Positions 9,190 to 17,463 are shown, numbered from the stretch's first letter. The stretch: 64,000 nucleotides of DNA from CAVZTX01 sp963778375 (GCA_963778375.1 CAVZTX010000006.1:124001-188000), one strand, 5' to 3'. The notes: generated from the sequence alone by a model not told the origin. Program-made: numbers and translations.

Positions 9190-10239
9190 TTACGAGAATT
9201 TTCCATAATATCTCGCTACCGCCCTAAATGCCTCTTTCGGCTCCCAAGTCATATCAGGGTAGGTTGTGCCGTGTCTGCCACCTTCAAAGTATTTCACTAG
9301 GCTAGAGCTTTCTCTATCAAGGTCATATTTTGGTATGTCGCTATATGGTCTGATTGGGAATATAAACATATCTATAAACGTACCACTAAATCCTGCCTTG
9401 TCTAATAGCTTGAGATTGTCAGTTAGGCGTTGCGCTTGCACTGCCTCATCTCGTTCGTTGACGACATTGAGCTTAGGTCTAATGAACCGTCCTATAGCGG
9501 GTAGTCGGTGCAGAAACAGTGAAAGACCATTTACATTGCCAAGCGTCTTCGCCACACCTATAGCTGGGGCATTAGTCGTGCCAAACCCGAACCCAGTGTT
9601 AATCACTGGTTTGCCGTATTTGAATAATGGCTGTACTATGTCTATGTAGCGGTCTTTTATCTCCTCAGCCCAATAGTGGTCAATGCCAATAAAGTCAAAG
9701 TTACTCCAATCTACTTGCTCCCAAACCAGCGAACGATACATAACTGGTCCGCTAAACACCTTGCGTACTTCTGTAACAGCTTTACCTAAGAACTCGTTCA
9801 GTGGCTGATTGTGTTCACCTGACTGTACAATACCTGTCTTAAAAGCGTTCTGCAGTCGCTGCATTATCGTCTTACCTGGTACGATGCCTTGCATAAATAG
9901 CGTAAACTCGGAACCGACACTGAATACTACCTTACCTGGGTAGCGTTCGTTTAGTGGCTGAGCTGCTCTGGCTGCTTTGATAATATAGGCGAGTGTAGGC
10001 TCGGGGGGGTTATTATTCCAATCTGCTGGGTTTAGCCAGGCTTCAAGTCCTTGGCTTAGTGCATCTTCGGCCGTTACAACCACACGTCCAATGTCTTTAC
10101 CGCTAATACCGACAGCGTTACAGTGCAGATCGTTTTTAATAATCTCTAGTTCTCTATGAACAACTCTAGGGCCATAGTCTGGTCGCCAGTTGCCGCCCAT
10201 TTCAGTGCCGACATCGTAGTTAATACCTTTACGCTTCAT
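9190..10239 (-). CDS. Putative TIM-barrel glycosidase-like protein, function unknown
   Basis: The 349-residue protein starts MKRKGINYDVGTEMGGNWRP and has features of a (beta/alpha)8 glycosidase-like fold: KVVFSVGSEFTLFMQG on one strand, FDFIGIDHYWAEEI on another, and KPVINTGFGFGTTNA near the end. Acidic residues at these strand ends could form an active site. From memory, database relatives are often named abortive infection protein, which I cannot confirm as functional. No signal peptide is seen. The gene is more AT-rich than its neighbours and abuts an IS relic, which suggests horizontal transfer. Confidence 0.55.
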   Translation of the reverse strand: MKRKGINYDVGTEMGGNWRPDYGPRVVHRELEIIKNDLHCNAVGISGKDIGRVVVTAEDALSQGLEAWLNPADWNNNPPEPTLAYIIKAARAAQPLNERYPGKVVFSVGSEFTLFMQGIVPGKTIMQRLQNAFKTGIVQSGEHNQPLNEFLGKAVTEVRKVFSGPVMYRSLVWEQVDWSNFDFIGIDHYWAEEIKDRYIDIVQPLFKYGKPVINTGFGFGTTNAPAIGVAKTLGNVNGLSLFLHRLPAIGRFIRPKLNVVNERDEAVQAQRLTDNLKLLDKAGFSGTFIDMFIFPIRPYSDIPKYDLDRESSSLVKYFEGGRHGTTYPDMTWEPKEAFRAVARYYGKFS

Positions 10240-10346
10240 TTCTTATATTATCTTCCCTCTTGTTTTGAGAAAGTAGTCGCAATTCTAACAGTCTAACAAA
10301 TTAAGAGGACTTTTCAAACAGCTTCTTAAGGTAACCCTCCAATCCA

Positions 10347-10766
10347 TTATGGTAGCAGGCTCAGACTAAGTTTCAGGGCGGTATCAACACGCCCCAGTTC
10401 CTCAGCGCTTATGCTTCCACGGCGGCGGATGAGGCGGGATTTTTCGATGGTCATGACTTGTTCGCATTTGACGTCGGTGTAGTCGGTCAGGCCGTTTTCT
10501 TCGGAGGGGGCCACGCGGACGTGCAGGGGAAGTTCGCGTTCGGTGCGACTCATAGAGGCGACGATGGTCAAGGGATAGTTTGAGGAGGCATTGCCACGAT
10601 CATTTTGGATGATCAATGCAGGACGTGTACCCTGTTGTTCGGCACCTCGACCAGGGGACCAGTTGACATCCCAGATCTCACCACGTTTGGGGGAGGGTGG
10701 AAGTGGGTTTGAACGTATTTCATTTTGTTGGGGGCTGGGCGTTGATGGCCTCGCCTCACTACTCAT
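10347..10766 (-). CDS. MazF/PemK-type endoribonuclease toxin
   Basis: The 139-residue protein has the MazF fold signature: GEIWDVNWSPGRGAEQQGTR at the first strand, then RPALIIQND, and later VKCEQVMTIEKSRL. Family members cleave mRNA at short sequences and are held by a cognate antitoxin. The first 28 residues before GEIWDV are Pro/Ser-rich and unusual for MazF. The gene starts 11 bases after the antitoxin stop, with AAGGTG eight bases before the ATG, so the pair forms one operon. Confidence 0.88.
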   Translation of the reverse strand: MSSEARPSTPSPQQNEIRSNPLPPSPKRGEIWDVNWSPGRGAEQQGTRPALIIQNDRGNASSNYPLTIVASMSRTERELPLHVRVAPSEENGLTDYTDVKCEQVMTIEKSRLIRRRGSISAEELGRVDTALKLSLSLLP

Positions 10767-10777
10767 GCAATAACACC

Positions 10778-11107
10778 TTACGCAACCATAATACTTTCGT
10801 AGCTGGCATTAAAAAAGAAACGGGCGTCTTCGAGTGTTTCTGGGAGGGAACCGAGGTAGGCGTAGGCTTCATCGAGTGAGTGGCTAAGGGAGGAGAGTTC
10901 TTGTTCGCGTTTCGAGATGATTGCTGTTTTCAACTGTTCGTAATTATCCTGGCGCATCAAATCCATTATAGTTTCCACAACATCTCCTAGTGACGAGTCT
11001 AGTTCAACGGCGAGAGCTTTAAGCTCTTTGTGCTGCGTTGAGGGGATCTGTATCGACTTGCGGACGAGGTTCTCATGACGATAGAAATCGGGTTGTACAA
11101 CTGCCAT
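10778..11107 (-). CDS. Antitoxin of the MazF-type pair
   Basis: The 109-residue protein lies directly upstream of the MazF-type toxin on the same strand. Its N-terminal part (LVRKSIQIPSTQHKELKALA, then LDSSLGDVVETIMDLM) looks like a ribbon-helix-helix DNA-binding domain. The helical, acidic C-terminus probably covers the toxin. AGGAGG precedes the ATG by seven bases. Autoregulation of the promoter at 11158-11186 is expected from the family but not shown. Confidence 0.75.
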   Translation of the reverse strand: MAVVQPDFYRHENLVRKSIQIPSTQHKELKALAVELDSSLGDVVETIMDLMRQDNYEQLKTAIISKREQELSSLSHSLDEAYAYLGSLPETLEDARFFFNASYESIMVA

Positions 11108-11157
11108 GAATTTGCCTCCTGATACTGGTGCAAAACAAAGCCTTTGAGTCTCTTCTT

Positions 11158-11186
11158 ATTGTAATCGGTTGCCTCCAAAAAGTCAA
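11158..11186 (-). promoter_or_regulatory. Sigma-A-type promoter of the toxin-antitoxin operon
   Basis: On the minus strand TTGACT and TACAAT are separated by 17 bases. The start site should fall near 11151, about 44 bases upstream of the antitoxin ATG. Confidence 0.65.
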
Positions 11187-11235
11187 TAAATATAATTTTC
11201 CAAAATATCAAAATTGTAGTTTGGTCTAAATAAGA

Positions 11236-11260
11236 CAAAAATCCCGCCTATACAGGCGGG
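11236..11260 (-). terminator. Rho-independent terminator after 5S rRNA
   Basis: On the minus strand CCCGCCTGTATAGGCGGG is followed by ATTTTTG, directly after the 5S 3' end. Confidence 0.85.
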
Positions 11261-11261
11261 T

Positions 11262-11381
11262 GGAGTGGCAACGTCCTATTTTCCCGAGGGGCTGCCCCCT
11301 CAGTATCATCAGAGCTGAAAGGCTTAACTGCCGTGTTCGGGATGGGAACGGGTGTTTCCCTTTCGCTATAGTCACCACCCC
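11262..11381 (-). rRNA. rrf: 5S ribosomal RNA
   Basis: The minus strand carries conserved 5S blocks: GAAACACCCGTTCCCATCCC, GAACACGGCAGTTAAG and GATGATACTGAG. The ends pair as helix I (GGGGTGGTGAC with GTTGCCACTCC), giving 120 nt. It follows tRNA-Ala by 38 bases and ends in a terminator. No 23S or 16S lies next to it. Confidence 0.96.
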
Positions 11382-11419
11382 ACCTGCATGTACAAGCGGG
11401 TCGAAGTTTTTCTCTCTAG

Positions 11420-11492
11420 TGGAGATGAGGGGATTCGAACCCCTGACCTCTGCCGTGCAAAGGCAGCGCTCTTCCAGCTAAGCTACATCCCC
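11420..11492 (-). tRNA. tRNA-Ala (TGC)
   Basis: The minus strand folds as a complete 73-nt tRNA, from GGGGATGTAGCTTAGCTGGA to GGGGTTCGAATCCCCT and discriminator A. The anticodon loop TTTGCAC has TGC. The acceptor stem has the G3-U70 pair that marks alanine tRNAs. CCA is not encoded. Confidence 0.97.
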
Positions 11493-11506
11493 TCTTCTGT
11501 TAGTAG

Positions 11507-11580
11507 TGGGCCTTCCTGGACTCGAACCAGGGACCTCAGTCTTATCAGGACTGCGCTCTAACCACCTGAGCTAAAAGCCC
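11507..11580 (-). tRNA. tRNA-Ile (GAT)
   Basis: A 74-nt cloverleaf on the minus strand starts GGGCTTTTAGCTCAGGTGGT, has anticodon loop CTGATAA (GAT) and T arm CTGGTTCGAGTCCAG. It is the first gene of the tRNA-Ile, tRNA-Ala, 5S unit. The order matches a bacterial rRNA spacer, but the rRNA genes that normally flank it are missing. Confidence 0.97.
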
Positions 11581-11638
11581 AAAAAGCGGATGCTTCCGCA
11601 TCTATGCGCCCTTCAGTTCCCTTCCAAGCGCAAGTGAG

Positions 11639-11667
11639 ATGATACCACTGTAAATAGGCGGTGTCAA
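11639..11667 (-). promoter_or_regulatory. Strong sigma-A promoter of the tRNA-Ile/tRNA-Ala/5S operon
   Basis: On the minus strand TTGACA and TATCAT are separated by 17 bases, with transcription expected to begin near 11632, about 50 bases before tRNA-Ile. This shows that tRNA-Ile is the first gene of the transcript rather than part of a longer rRNA operon. Confidence 0.75.
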
Positions 11668-11707
11668 GAGGTTTTTTACAATTTTAGGAATTTTGGAAAA
11701 ATCCAAT

Positions 11708-12112
11708 TTAGTCTTTAACCCGAGGTTCGTCATCCCTGACATCGTCTTGAGGAGGCTCGGTATCTTGTCCCAGGTAATGGCTGATGATCAATGCGCTACC
11801 GATACCGAGTGGGATCAAGCCAGGCAGCAGCCAGGGACCAACATGGAAGGGTGTCGAAGTAAAGGCTGGCGGCAACATGAAGCCGAGCGGGTAGAGGCCG
11901 ATGGTGAGCGCGAGTCCGACCATGGTGATGATCAATCCAGCACGTAGCACACCTATACCACGACGCGGCCGACGCAGACGGGGATTCAATCCCCGGGCAA
12001 TCATGGCCATGCGCTCTCGATGGTCGAGATAGCGCAGGAGTACGATAAAGCCAAAGAAGATGGCTAAGGCTATTATCCAGGCAATTAAAGCTGCAAGGAC
12101 ACCTGAAGACAT
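11708..12112 (-). CDS. Small membrane protein, DUF6249-like
   Basis: The 134-residue protein has three hydrophobic segments: residues about 5-25, 56-76 and 93-112. A basic loop lies between the first two, with YLDHRERMAMIARGLNP. That loop motif is common in small membrane proteins of the DUF6249 type found beside ECF sigma factors. It is divergent from the sigma factor gene and could share its regulatory region. Its function is unknown. Confidence 0.65.
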   Translation of the reverse strand: MSSGVLAALIAWIIALAIFFGFIVLLRYLDHRERMAMIARGLNPRLRRPRRGIGVLRAGLIITMVGLALTIGLYPLGFMLPPAFTSTPFHVGPWLLPGLIPLGIGSALIISHYLGQDTEPPQDDVRDDEPRVKD

Positions 12113-12252
12113 GCGAGTACAACCTGATTCTACATTTATACGTGTATATGATATGATACTCTTAGCAGAGAGAATGTTTCAAGGAGCGCGACCACCATAA
12201 ATGTAGGCCCTACGGTGAAACATTTTCTGTCTGCAAGGCCTCTAAAAGAAAG

Positions 12253-12906
12253 ATGAGAGAGCACTTGTTGCGTTCACCACACACATTGGGGATATCCCTT
12301 CCAAATGTGACCTCTTCCTCTATTGAGCAAGAGGACACATTGCTTGTTGCTGCCAGTAAGCGGGGGGATCAAGATGCCTTTGCCCAACTTGTCCAGCGCT
12401 ACCAGCGACGCGTTTTCAATCTCGTCTTTCGTATGCTTCAACAGTATGAAGAGGCAAATGAGGTCACGCAGGAGGCATTTTTAGCCGCCTGGCAGGGCTT
12501 ACCTTCTTTTCGTGGCGATGCCCGCTTTCCTACCTGGTTGTACCGCATTGCCTATAATTGCTCCTTAAAGCAACTTGATCAGCGTAAGCGGGATATAGCC
12601 CTAGAAACCGCTATGCAGGCGGAGCAACTATTGGAATGGGCAGACGATGATTCTCGTGCAGATGCCGAACTGGAAGCGCGTGACCGTCAAGCTCTGGTTC
12701 AAGAACATCTCTCACAATTGCCTGCAAAATATAGAATAGTGCTAATACTACGCCATTTGCAAGAAATGACCTACGAAGAGATGGCAGAAATTCTAACTGT
12801 ACCTATAGGAACTATTAAAACACATTTATTTCGGGCACGCAATTTACTCAAGGAACGCCTGTTAACATTTGATTCCGAACGATCTACCAGAACGAGAGGA
12901 TACTAA
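12253..12906 (+). CDS. ECF-type RNA polymerase sigma factor
   Basis: The 217-residue protein has region 2 (FNLVFRMLQQYEEANEVTQE, FLAAWQGL, FPTWLYRIAYNCSLKQLDQR) and region 4 (LPAKYRIVLILRHLQEMTYE, then VPIGTIKTHLFRARNLLKER). These bind the -10 and -35 elements of target promoters. The stop codon shares one base with the ATG of the next gene, a zinc-finger anti-sigma factor, so the two are translationally coupled. The first 25 residues are variable and the exact start is uncertain. Confidence 0.95.
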   Translation: MREHLLRSPHTLGISLPNVTSSSIEQEDTLLVAASKRGDQDAFAQLVQRYQRRVFNLVFRMLQQYEEANEVTQEAFLAAWQGLPSFRGDARFPTWLYRIAYNCSLKQLDQRKRDIALETAMQAEQLLEWADDDSRADAELEARDRQALVQEHLSQLPAKYRIVLILRHLQEMTYEEMAEILTVPIGTIKTHLFRARNLLKERLLTFDSERSTRTRGY

Positions 12907-13460
12907 TGCGCTGTAAAAAGGCTACCCATCTGTTACAACTCTATATCGACGGCTGTCTCGGCATGGAGCAGATGCGAGCACTTGAAGCGCATGTTGCTGA
13001 TTGTGATACCTGCCGTGAGGAATTGTATTTGTTGCAGGAAGTGGCCTCTACTGTGCACGATATGCGGCTTATTGCGGAGCCGAAAGATCTGAAGATGCAG
13101 ATTATGCAGCGTGTCGCAATGGCTCCGACGAGAAGTGAGGTTCCCAAGTTCTCACCTCTGCGCCCTTCACTGCCAGAAGTGCTGGTAATTATCCTCCTTG
13201 CAACGTTCGCTACTTTTGGCTCGATTGTATCGCAGCCCTCTCTACGCAGGCTTTTACCATTTGCTAATGGCCACGATTCGCTTTCGATTGCCTTCATGAA
13301 TGCTCTACATATGTTTGGGGAGATCAATAGCGGCACACTCACCCTGGCTTTCTGGGTGATTGGTTCTATCCTGGGCGTGTGTATTACGCTGGTGCTTGCC
13401 GGTACTGAGATGCGTTCCCAGTGGTTCAAGGCGATGATGGAACGATTACCTGTAAGGTGA
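12906..13460 (+). CDS. Membrane-bound anti-sigma factor (zf-HC2)
   Basis: The N-terminal domain has the HxxxCxxC zinc motif in HVADCDTCREEL, typical of ZAS anti-sigma domains that hold ECF factors. Two hydrophobic segments follow, around residues 91-111 and 143-165, so the protein is membrane-anchored. It overlaps the sigma gene (TAATG). It would release the sigma factor on an envelope signal. The PrsW-like protease in this window could in principle act on such a protein, but no link is shown. Confidence 0.88.
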   Translation: MRCKKATHLLQLYIDGCLGMEQMRALEAHVADCDTCREELYLLQEVASTVHDMRLIAEPKDLKMQIMQRVAMAPTRSEVPKFSPLRPSLPEVLVIILLATFATFGSIVSQPSLRRLLPFANGHDSLSIAFMNALHMFGEINSGTLTLAFWVIGSILGVCITLVLAGTEMRSQWFKAMMERLPVR

Positions 13461-13661
13461 TCCTAACTGCCTGCAGTGAGAAGCCCTCAATATTGACCTT
13501 CTTCAAGCTCGATTTCCAGGCGGCATATATCTATGGTTCTGTCCTATAATAGGAGCATATCACTTCGTTGATTATTACGTATCGTGGAAGCTCTTGCTCA
13601 TCCATCATGTTTTAGCGTACCTATAGTAATCTAAAAAGAGATTAGAAGCATATTGGGTCCT

Positions 13662-14537
13662 ATGGAACTGATCAAAAAGAGTCAACGCAGTGAAAAAGCT
13701 CTCGGTTTTTTCTTATTAAGCCATCCTTTGCCGGTCTTGCTGCACATTGTCGCCGTGACAGTATTCACGCTGCTTGCTACCTGGTCACGCCCTATATGGT
13801 GGGTAATCGTGCTGGTGATTGCGGCACATGCTGCTATGCAGATTTCTATCGCTACCATCAACGATTATTGTGATCGAGACCTGGATGCTGCCAGCAAGCC
13901 GGAGAAGCCTATCCCACGTGGTCTGGTCACGCCTCGCGAAGCATTAATTGTTGGGTTTGCCTTGATAGGTGTGATGGTACTGTTGCTGCTTCCATTGCCT
14001 CCACTGGCATTGCTTGTTTCGCTCTGTTACCTTGCTCTGGGCCAGGCATACAATCTGAAGCTAAAGTCGACGCCGCTGAGCGGAGTTGTTTTTGCGCTGG
14101 CGATGCCGCTCATTCCGCTGTATGCTTTTGTTGGTGTGGGACGCACATTGCCATTTCTGTTCTGGTTGGTGCCGGTGGGATTTTTGTTGGGTGTGGCATT
14201 GAATCTGGCAAATTCCCTGCCAGATCTGGAGGAAGATGCAGCTAATGGAGCAAGAACGCTGGCTGTAGTGCTGGGAGTGAAGTGGTCGTTTATTGCCTGC
14301 CAGGTACTGATTGTGCTTGCAGCCTCACTGATTGGTTTATTGATGGTGCTGCGCTTCATTTCCGCGCAGCCCTGGACCATTGTGATAACGCTTATCCTCA
14401 CCTGCCTGGCAATAGAAGCTATGCTGCTCTTCTTCGGGCCGGAAAAGCCCACATCGTCACGCAAATTCTATTTTTACCTGGTTGCATTCACCTGCATCCT
14501 GTTGGCAGGAGGATGGCTCATAGGAGTAACCGTATAA
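13662..14537 (+). CDS. UbiA-family prenyltransferase
   Basis: The 291-residue protein has about eight or nine membrane helices and both Asp-rich motifs of UbiA enzymes: NDYCDRDLDA with SKPEKPIPRG after it, and NSLPDLEEDAANG later. UbiA enzymes transfer a prenyl chain to an aromatic or lipid acceptor (for example in menaquinone, haem O or archaeal-type lipid synthesis). The stop overlaps the ATG of a methyltransferase, so a prenylation followed by methylation step is likely. ATG 13662 is used; a TTG at 13653 is in frame. Confidence 0.9.
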   Translation: MELIKKSQRSEKALGFFLLSHPLPVLLHIVAVTVFTLLATWSRPIWWVIVLVIAAHAAMQISIATINDYCDRDLDAASKPEKPIPRGLVTPREALIVGFALIGVMVLLLLPLPPLALLVSLCYLALGQAYNLKLKSTPLSGVVFALAMPLIPLYAFVGVGRTLPFLFWLVPVGFLLGVALNLANSLPDLEEDAANGARTLAVVLGVKWSFIACQVLIVLAASLIGLLMVLRFISAQPWTIVITLILTCLAIEAMLLFFGPEKPTSSRKFYFYLVAFTCILLAGGWLIGVTV

Positions 14538-15601
14538 TGCCTCTACGTCTTACGCTGTTGGAACGCTTTCTGGCTCGCCTGAATCTTCTGCCGGTGCCGC
14601 TTTTTGATACGCCGCTAGCGCCTGGCATAGCCAAAGTGCTTGTCACAGCCTGCGAACTAGGTGTCTTTGATGCACTGGATAAAAAGAGTCTCACTCGCGA
14701 AGCGCTGGCGGAACAGTTACAGTGCAATCCTCAAGGTCTGCAACTCCTGCTACAACTACTGATCTCGGCGGGTTATGTGCGACATCGTCATGGAAAATAT
14801 TCCAACAGCCGGATAGCGAGGCGCTGGCTCACGAGCAGTTCTTCATTAAGCATTGCCCCGTATATCATTCATAGCCCTGATATTGTTGCTATCTGGGATC
14901 ACCTGCCCGAGGTGGTGCGAGAGAATAAGCAGGTGATGCGCATGCCCTATGAGGAGGATGCGACGAATCCCGAAATGCAGGCGGCGTTGGCACGACACTA
15001 TGCCGGTCTTGCATCGTTGGCGATGGTGCTCGGACGCGAGATTTCAACACGCGTGCGTTTGCCTCGAACAGCCACGCAATTGCTTGACGTAGGTGGTTCG
15101 CATGCCGCTTACAGCGTGCTCTTTTGCCGCAGGTATCCTCAACTGCATGCCACGATTGTGGATATACAGCCGGGGATCGAAGCGGGGAAACGTACAGCTC
15201 TCGCGACAGGCATGGCGGATCGCATGGGCTTTCTATGCGCTGATATCGTTCAAGAGGACTTTGACGTCGAGCTAGCATCTTCTTTTGACGCAGCACTCTA
15301 CTTCCACATTGCCCATTTGTTGCCGCCTGAGGTCAATGCTGCGGTGCTGGCGAAGGTGGTGAGGACGCTGAAGCCTGGAGGTATGCTGGTGTTCGTCGAC
15401 CAGGTAACGGATGCAACTTACGGTTCGCGCTTGGCTTCGCTGATGGTGCAATTTATGGCCCTGGCGGTGACGACTGTGGGGGGGACGTGCTATCCTTTTA
15501 GGACAGTGAAGGGGTGGTTGGAGGAGGCGGGGATGGGGGGGGTGCGGCAGCATCGTTTGGTGACGCCGGGGGCGACGTTGATTACGGCGAGGAAGTTATG
15601 A
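14537..15601 (+). CDS. SAM-dependent O-methyltransferase (plant/polyketide type)
   Basis: The 354-residue protein has an N-terminal dimerisation and winged-helix part (VTACELGVFDALDKKSLTRE, LLQLLISAGYV) and a Rossmann domain with the SAM motif QLLDVGGSHAAYS. Acidic VDIQPG follows. This is the layout of small-molecule O-methyltransferases such as CrtF or hydroxyneurosporene methyltransferase. The start ATG overlaps the UbiA stop (TAATG). With UbiA it probably makes a methylated prenyl quinone or isoprenoid. Confidence 0.88.
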   Translation: MPLRLTLLERFLARLNLLPVPLFDTPLAPGIAKVLVTACELGVFDALDKKSLTREALAEQLQCNPQGLQLLLQLLISAGYVRHRHGKYSNSRIARRWLTSSSSLSIAPYIIHSPDIVAIWDHLPEVVRENKQVMRMPYEEDATNPEMQAALARHYAGLASLAMVLGREISTRVRLPRTATQLLDVGGSHAAYSVLFCRRYPQLHATIVDIQPGIEAGKRTALATGMADRMGFLCADIVQEDFDVELASSFDAALYFHIAHLLPPEVNAAVLAKVVRTLKPGGMLVFVDQVTDATYGSRLASLMVQFMALAVTTVGGTCYPFRTVKGWLEEAGMGGVRQHRLVTPGATLITARKL

Positions 15602-15623
15602 GTGTTTGTCGGGGCGAGATGGA

Positions 15624-16871
15624 TCAACGCATGGTGCCCTGTTGTGTTTTGGCTTGTCCTGGGTCCTGCCCCACAAGCAATTCAGGCCCTTTACCGGTCA
15701 GGGCTACCGCAAGATCTTTCCGAGAAATAGTCTGCTGGTAGGTGCTTTTGGATCCCGTCGCGCTCGCTTTTTCATAGGTCAGCACAAGGGCGGGGTCATT
15801 ATCTTCTTTGGAACCATTGGAACGCGAACCCGGCGGTGATGTGGCAAGTCGGGTAAGTTCTGCGGGGGAAACAAGAGACGCAATACCCAAATAGCGCAGC
15901 GTCGGATAGCGGGATTGCGTTGATCTGCCGAGGATAGCGTTCACGGATGCTACTTCGGGGGAAGTTGCTCCCTTATTCCATCTGGCTAGCGCAAAGGATG
16001 TTATCTCATCGAAGTCACCTAGTTTCCAGTTCATAAGATCGCCCGGTTTCAGCGGAGTTTTCAAGGATGCATTGGGTTCCTCGACATTGCGGATATCGCA
16101 CCCCCAGAATCTGGTTCCGTCAGGGAAAACAAGCTCGCAGCTCAGGCGGTTGCATGTCTTATCCATATCACCCCGCGCGCCTCTTGGCAGGGGAAAGCCC
16201 GTAACTACATAAAGCCCTGCATTTTGGTCAAGTTTGCACAGGACGGTGTCAGCATTGACAGCGGATTCGGCAGGACCGCCGATATGATGCCGTGTCACGC
16301 CAAGATAAACGCCTTTGCCATCAGGAGCCTGAACCGGAACCCCATCCTTGTAGGCATACTCAGCATCACCGGCAAGAGCCACCCGAACAGGCGCGTCCTT
16401 CAGCCGTTCGAGATGGGCAAGCGGCGCTTCCCTTTCGTGGATATCCCAGCACTTTGTGCCTTTCTCGGCAGCGCAGGTGCCCAGCACGACCCATGGCTCC
16501 CCATCCACCATCTTTCCATACATATAGGGGCGCTCGACCGAGGCAATTGCCTTCCCACCGGCGGTCTCGTCATCTTTTGTAATAGTAGTTATACGCTGCC
16601 AGGTCTTCCCAACATCCCGCGATACATCAATCCATGTTGCACCGCCGCGGTCGATTCCATTACGGGTCCGCCCCACCCTGACCTGCTCGCCGTTGGGCGC
16701 GATATAGGTAAAAACCCCACCGTTCCAATCCTGCGATCCCGGGGTTTTGCTCTCGGGAGTCGCTACCTCTTTCTCGTCAATCGGGTTCGTCAGGCGATCC
16801 TGAACGAGACCGGCAAATCTCCATGCTTGAGTATCCTGAAGGCCAGCAAATTCGTTCTGATGTGAAGGCAT
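15624..16871 (-). CDS. BNR/Asp-box repeat protein, possibly beta-propeller
   Basis: The 415-residue protein has an Asp-box-like motif, SRDVGKTWQRITTI (SxDxGxTW), as in sialidase-like propellers, and many Trp- and Gly-rich strands (WDWNGGVFTYI-type pattern). There is no signal peptide or membrane segment. It has paired cysteines that could form disulfides. Substrate and role are unknown. Nothing nearby on the same strand suggests a pathway, except the tiny CopG-like gene upstream. Confidence 0.45.
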   Translation of the reverse strand: MPSHQNEFAGLQDTQAWRFAGLVQDRLTNPIDEKEVATPESKTPGSQDWNGGVFTYIAPNGEQVRVGRTRNGIDRGGATWIDVSRDVGKTWQRITTITKDDETAGGKAIASVERPYMYGKMVDGEPWVVLGTCAAEKGTKCWDIHEREAPLAHLERLKDAPVRVALAGDAEYAYKDGVPVQAPDGKGVYLGVTRHHIGGPAESAVNADTVLCKLDQNAGLYVVTGFPLPRGARGDMDKTCNRLSCELVFPDGTRFWGCDIRNVEEPNASLKTPLKPGDLMNWKLGDFDEITSFALARWNKGATSPEVASVNAILGRSTQSRYPTLRYLGIASLVSPAELTRLATSPPGSRSNGSKEDNDPALVLTYEKASATGSKSTYQQTISRKDLAVALTGKGPELLVGQDPGQAKTQQGTMR

Positions 16872-16899
16872 CTAAAGACTCCTGTATGAAGTTGGCGGC

Positions 16900-17034
16900 T
16901 TAGGTTTCTTGCTTAAAATCAGTAAAGTCGTGGGCATCCCAGAACTCAGCCGCTTCTTCATAGCTGGTAAAGGCTGGAATAGAGCCGTGTGCCTCGGTGG
17001 GATATGTTAGTCCTTTGTAGTTTCGCTCACTCAT
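16900..17034 (-). CDS. Small CopG/BrnA-like antitoxin-type protein (44 aa)
   Basis: The short frame ends in YEEAAEFWDAHDFTDFKQET. The EFWDxHDxTD(Y/F) pattern is typical of CopG-family antitoxin fragments. It is preceded by GGAAGGCAGGTTTAAACCC before the ATG. An upstream mini-ORF overlaps the start by ATGA. No partner toxin is next to it, so it may be an orphan antitoxin or a small regulatory protein. Confidence 0.5.
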   Translation of the reverse strand: MSERNYKGLTYPTEAHGSIPAFTSYEEAAEFWDAHDFTDFKQET

Positions 17035-17120
17035 GGGTTTAAACCTGCCTTCCATTCATCGTATGCGCGGCGCTCTTTTTTGCTAGCTTTCTGGGCGGTT
17101 AAACAAGTGAAAGGACACAT
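17031..17120 (-). CDS. Putative 29-residue basic mini-ORF overlapping the CopG-like gene
   Basis: The frame begins MCPFTCLTAQKASKKERR and ends in KAGLNP. Its TGA overlaps the next ATG (ATGA), as in translationally coupled genes. However, it starts directly beside a terminator hairpin and has no ribosome site, so it may be the relic of a longer gene. Confidence 0.25.
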   Translation of the reverse strand: MCPFTCLTAQKASKKERRAYDEWKAGLNP

Positions 17121-17124
17121 AAAA

Positions 17125-17157
17125 CGAGGTAGGAAGCTTTAATGCTTTCCTACCTCG
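17125..17157 (-). terminator. Terminator after tRNA-Pro (GGG)
   Basis: CGAGGTAGGAAGC and GCTTTCCTACCTCG form a strong hairpin, with T runs on both flanks (AAAAC before, CTTTT after). It ends the minus-strand tRNA-Pro transcript and may work in both directions. Confidence 0.8.
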
Positions 17158-17164
17158 CTTTTGC

Positions 17165-17240
<76 letters not shown>

Positions 17241-17257
17241 CTTTTCAGAACAAAGGC

Positions 17258-17287
17258 AGTATAGCAGAAATAGCCTCAATTCGTCAA
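17258..17287 (-). promoter_or_regulatory. Promoter of tRNA-Pro (GGG)
   Basis: On the minus strand TTGACG and TATACT are separated by 18 bases, about 18 bases upstream of the mature tRNA 5' end. Confidence 0.7.
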
Positions 17288-17463
17288 GGTTTTTGGCGAG
17301 CCGAAAAAGTTGACACAATCACAAATTCCGCCATACAATTCAGCAAGGATGGCACCAATCCACACTGCCAACGACGCCATGCGTCTAGTGCTTTGCACTC
17401 AGGCAGTGTGTAAGGAGAAAGTTTGTATAGCACTATCAATTGGAAGACAAGGATATCCTTTTT

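Noticed and set aside
12120..12252. ECF autoregulated promoter
   Set aside because: AT-rich TATATGATATGATAC strings are present, but I see no convincing ECF -35 (AAC-type) motif at a fitting distance.
14282..14536. Methyltransferase start at 14282
   Set aside because: It would overlap most of the UbiA 3' end. The ATG at 14537 overlaps the UbiA stop and begins the family fold.
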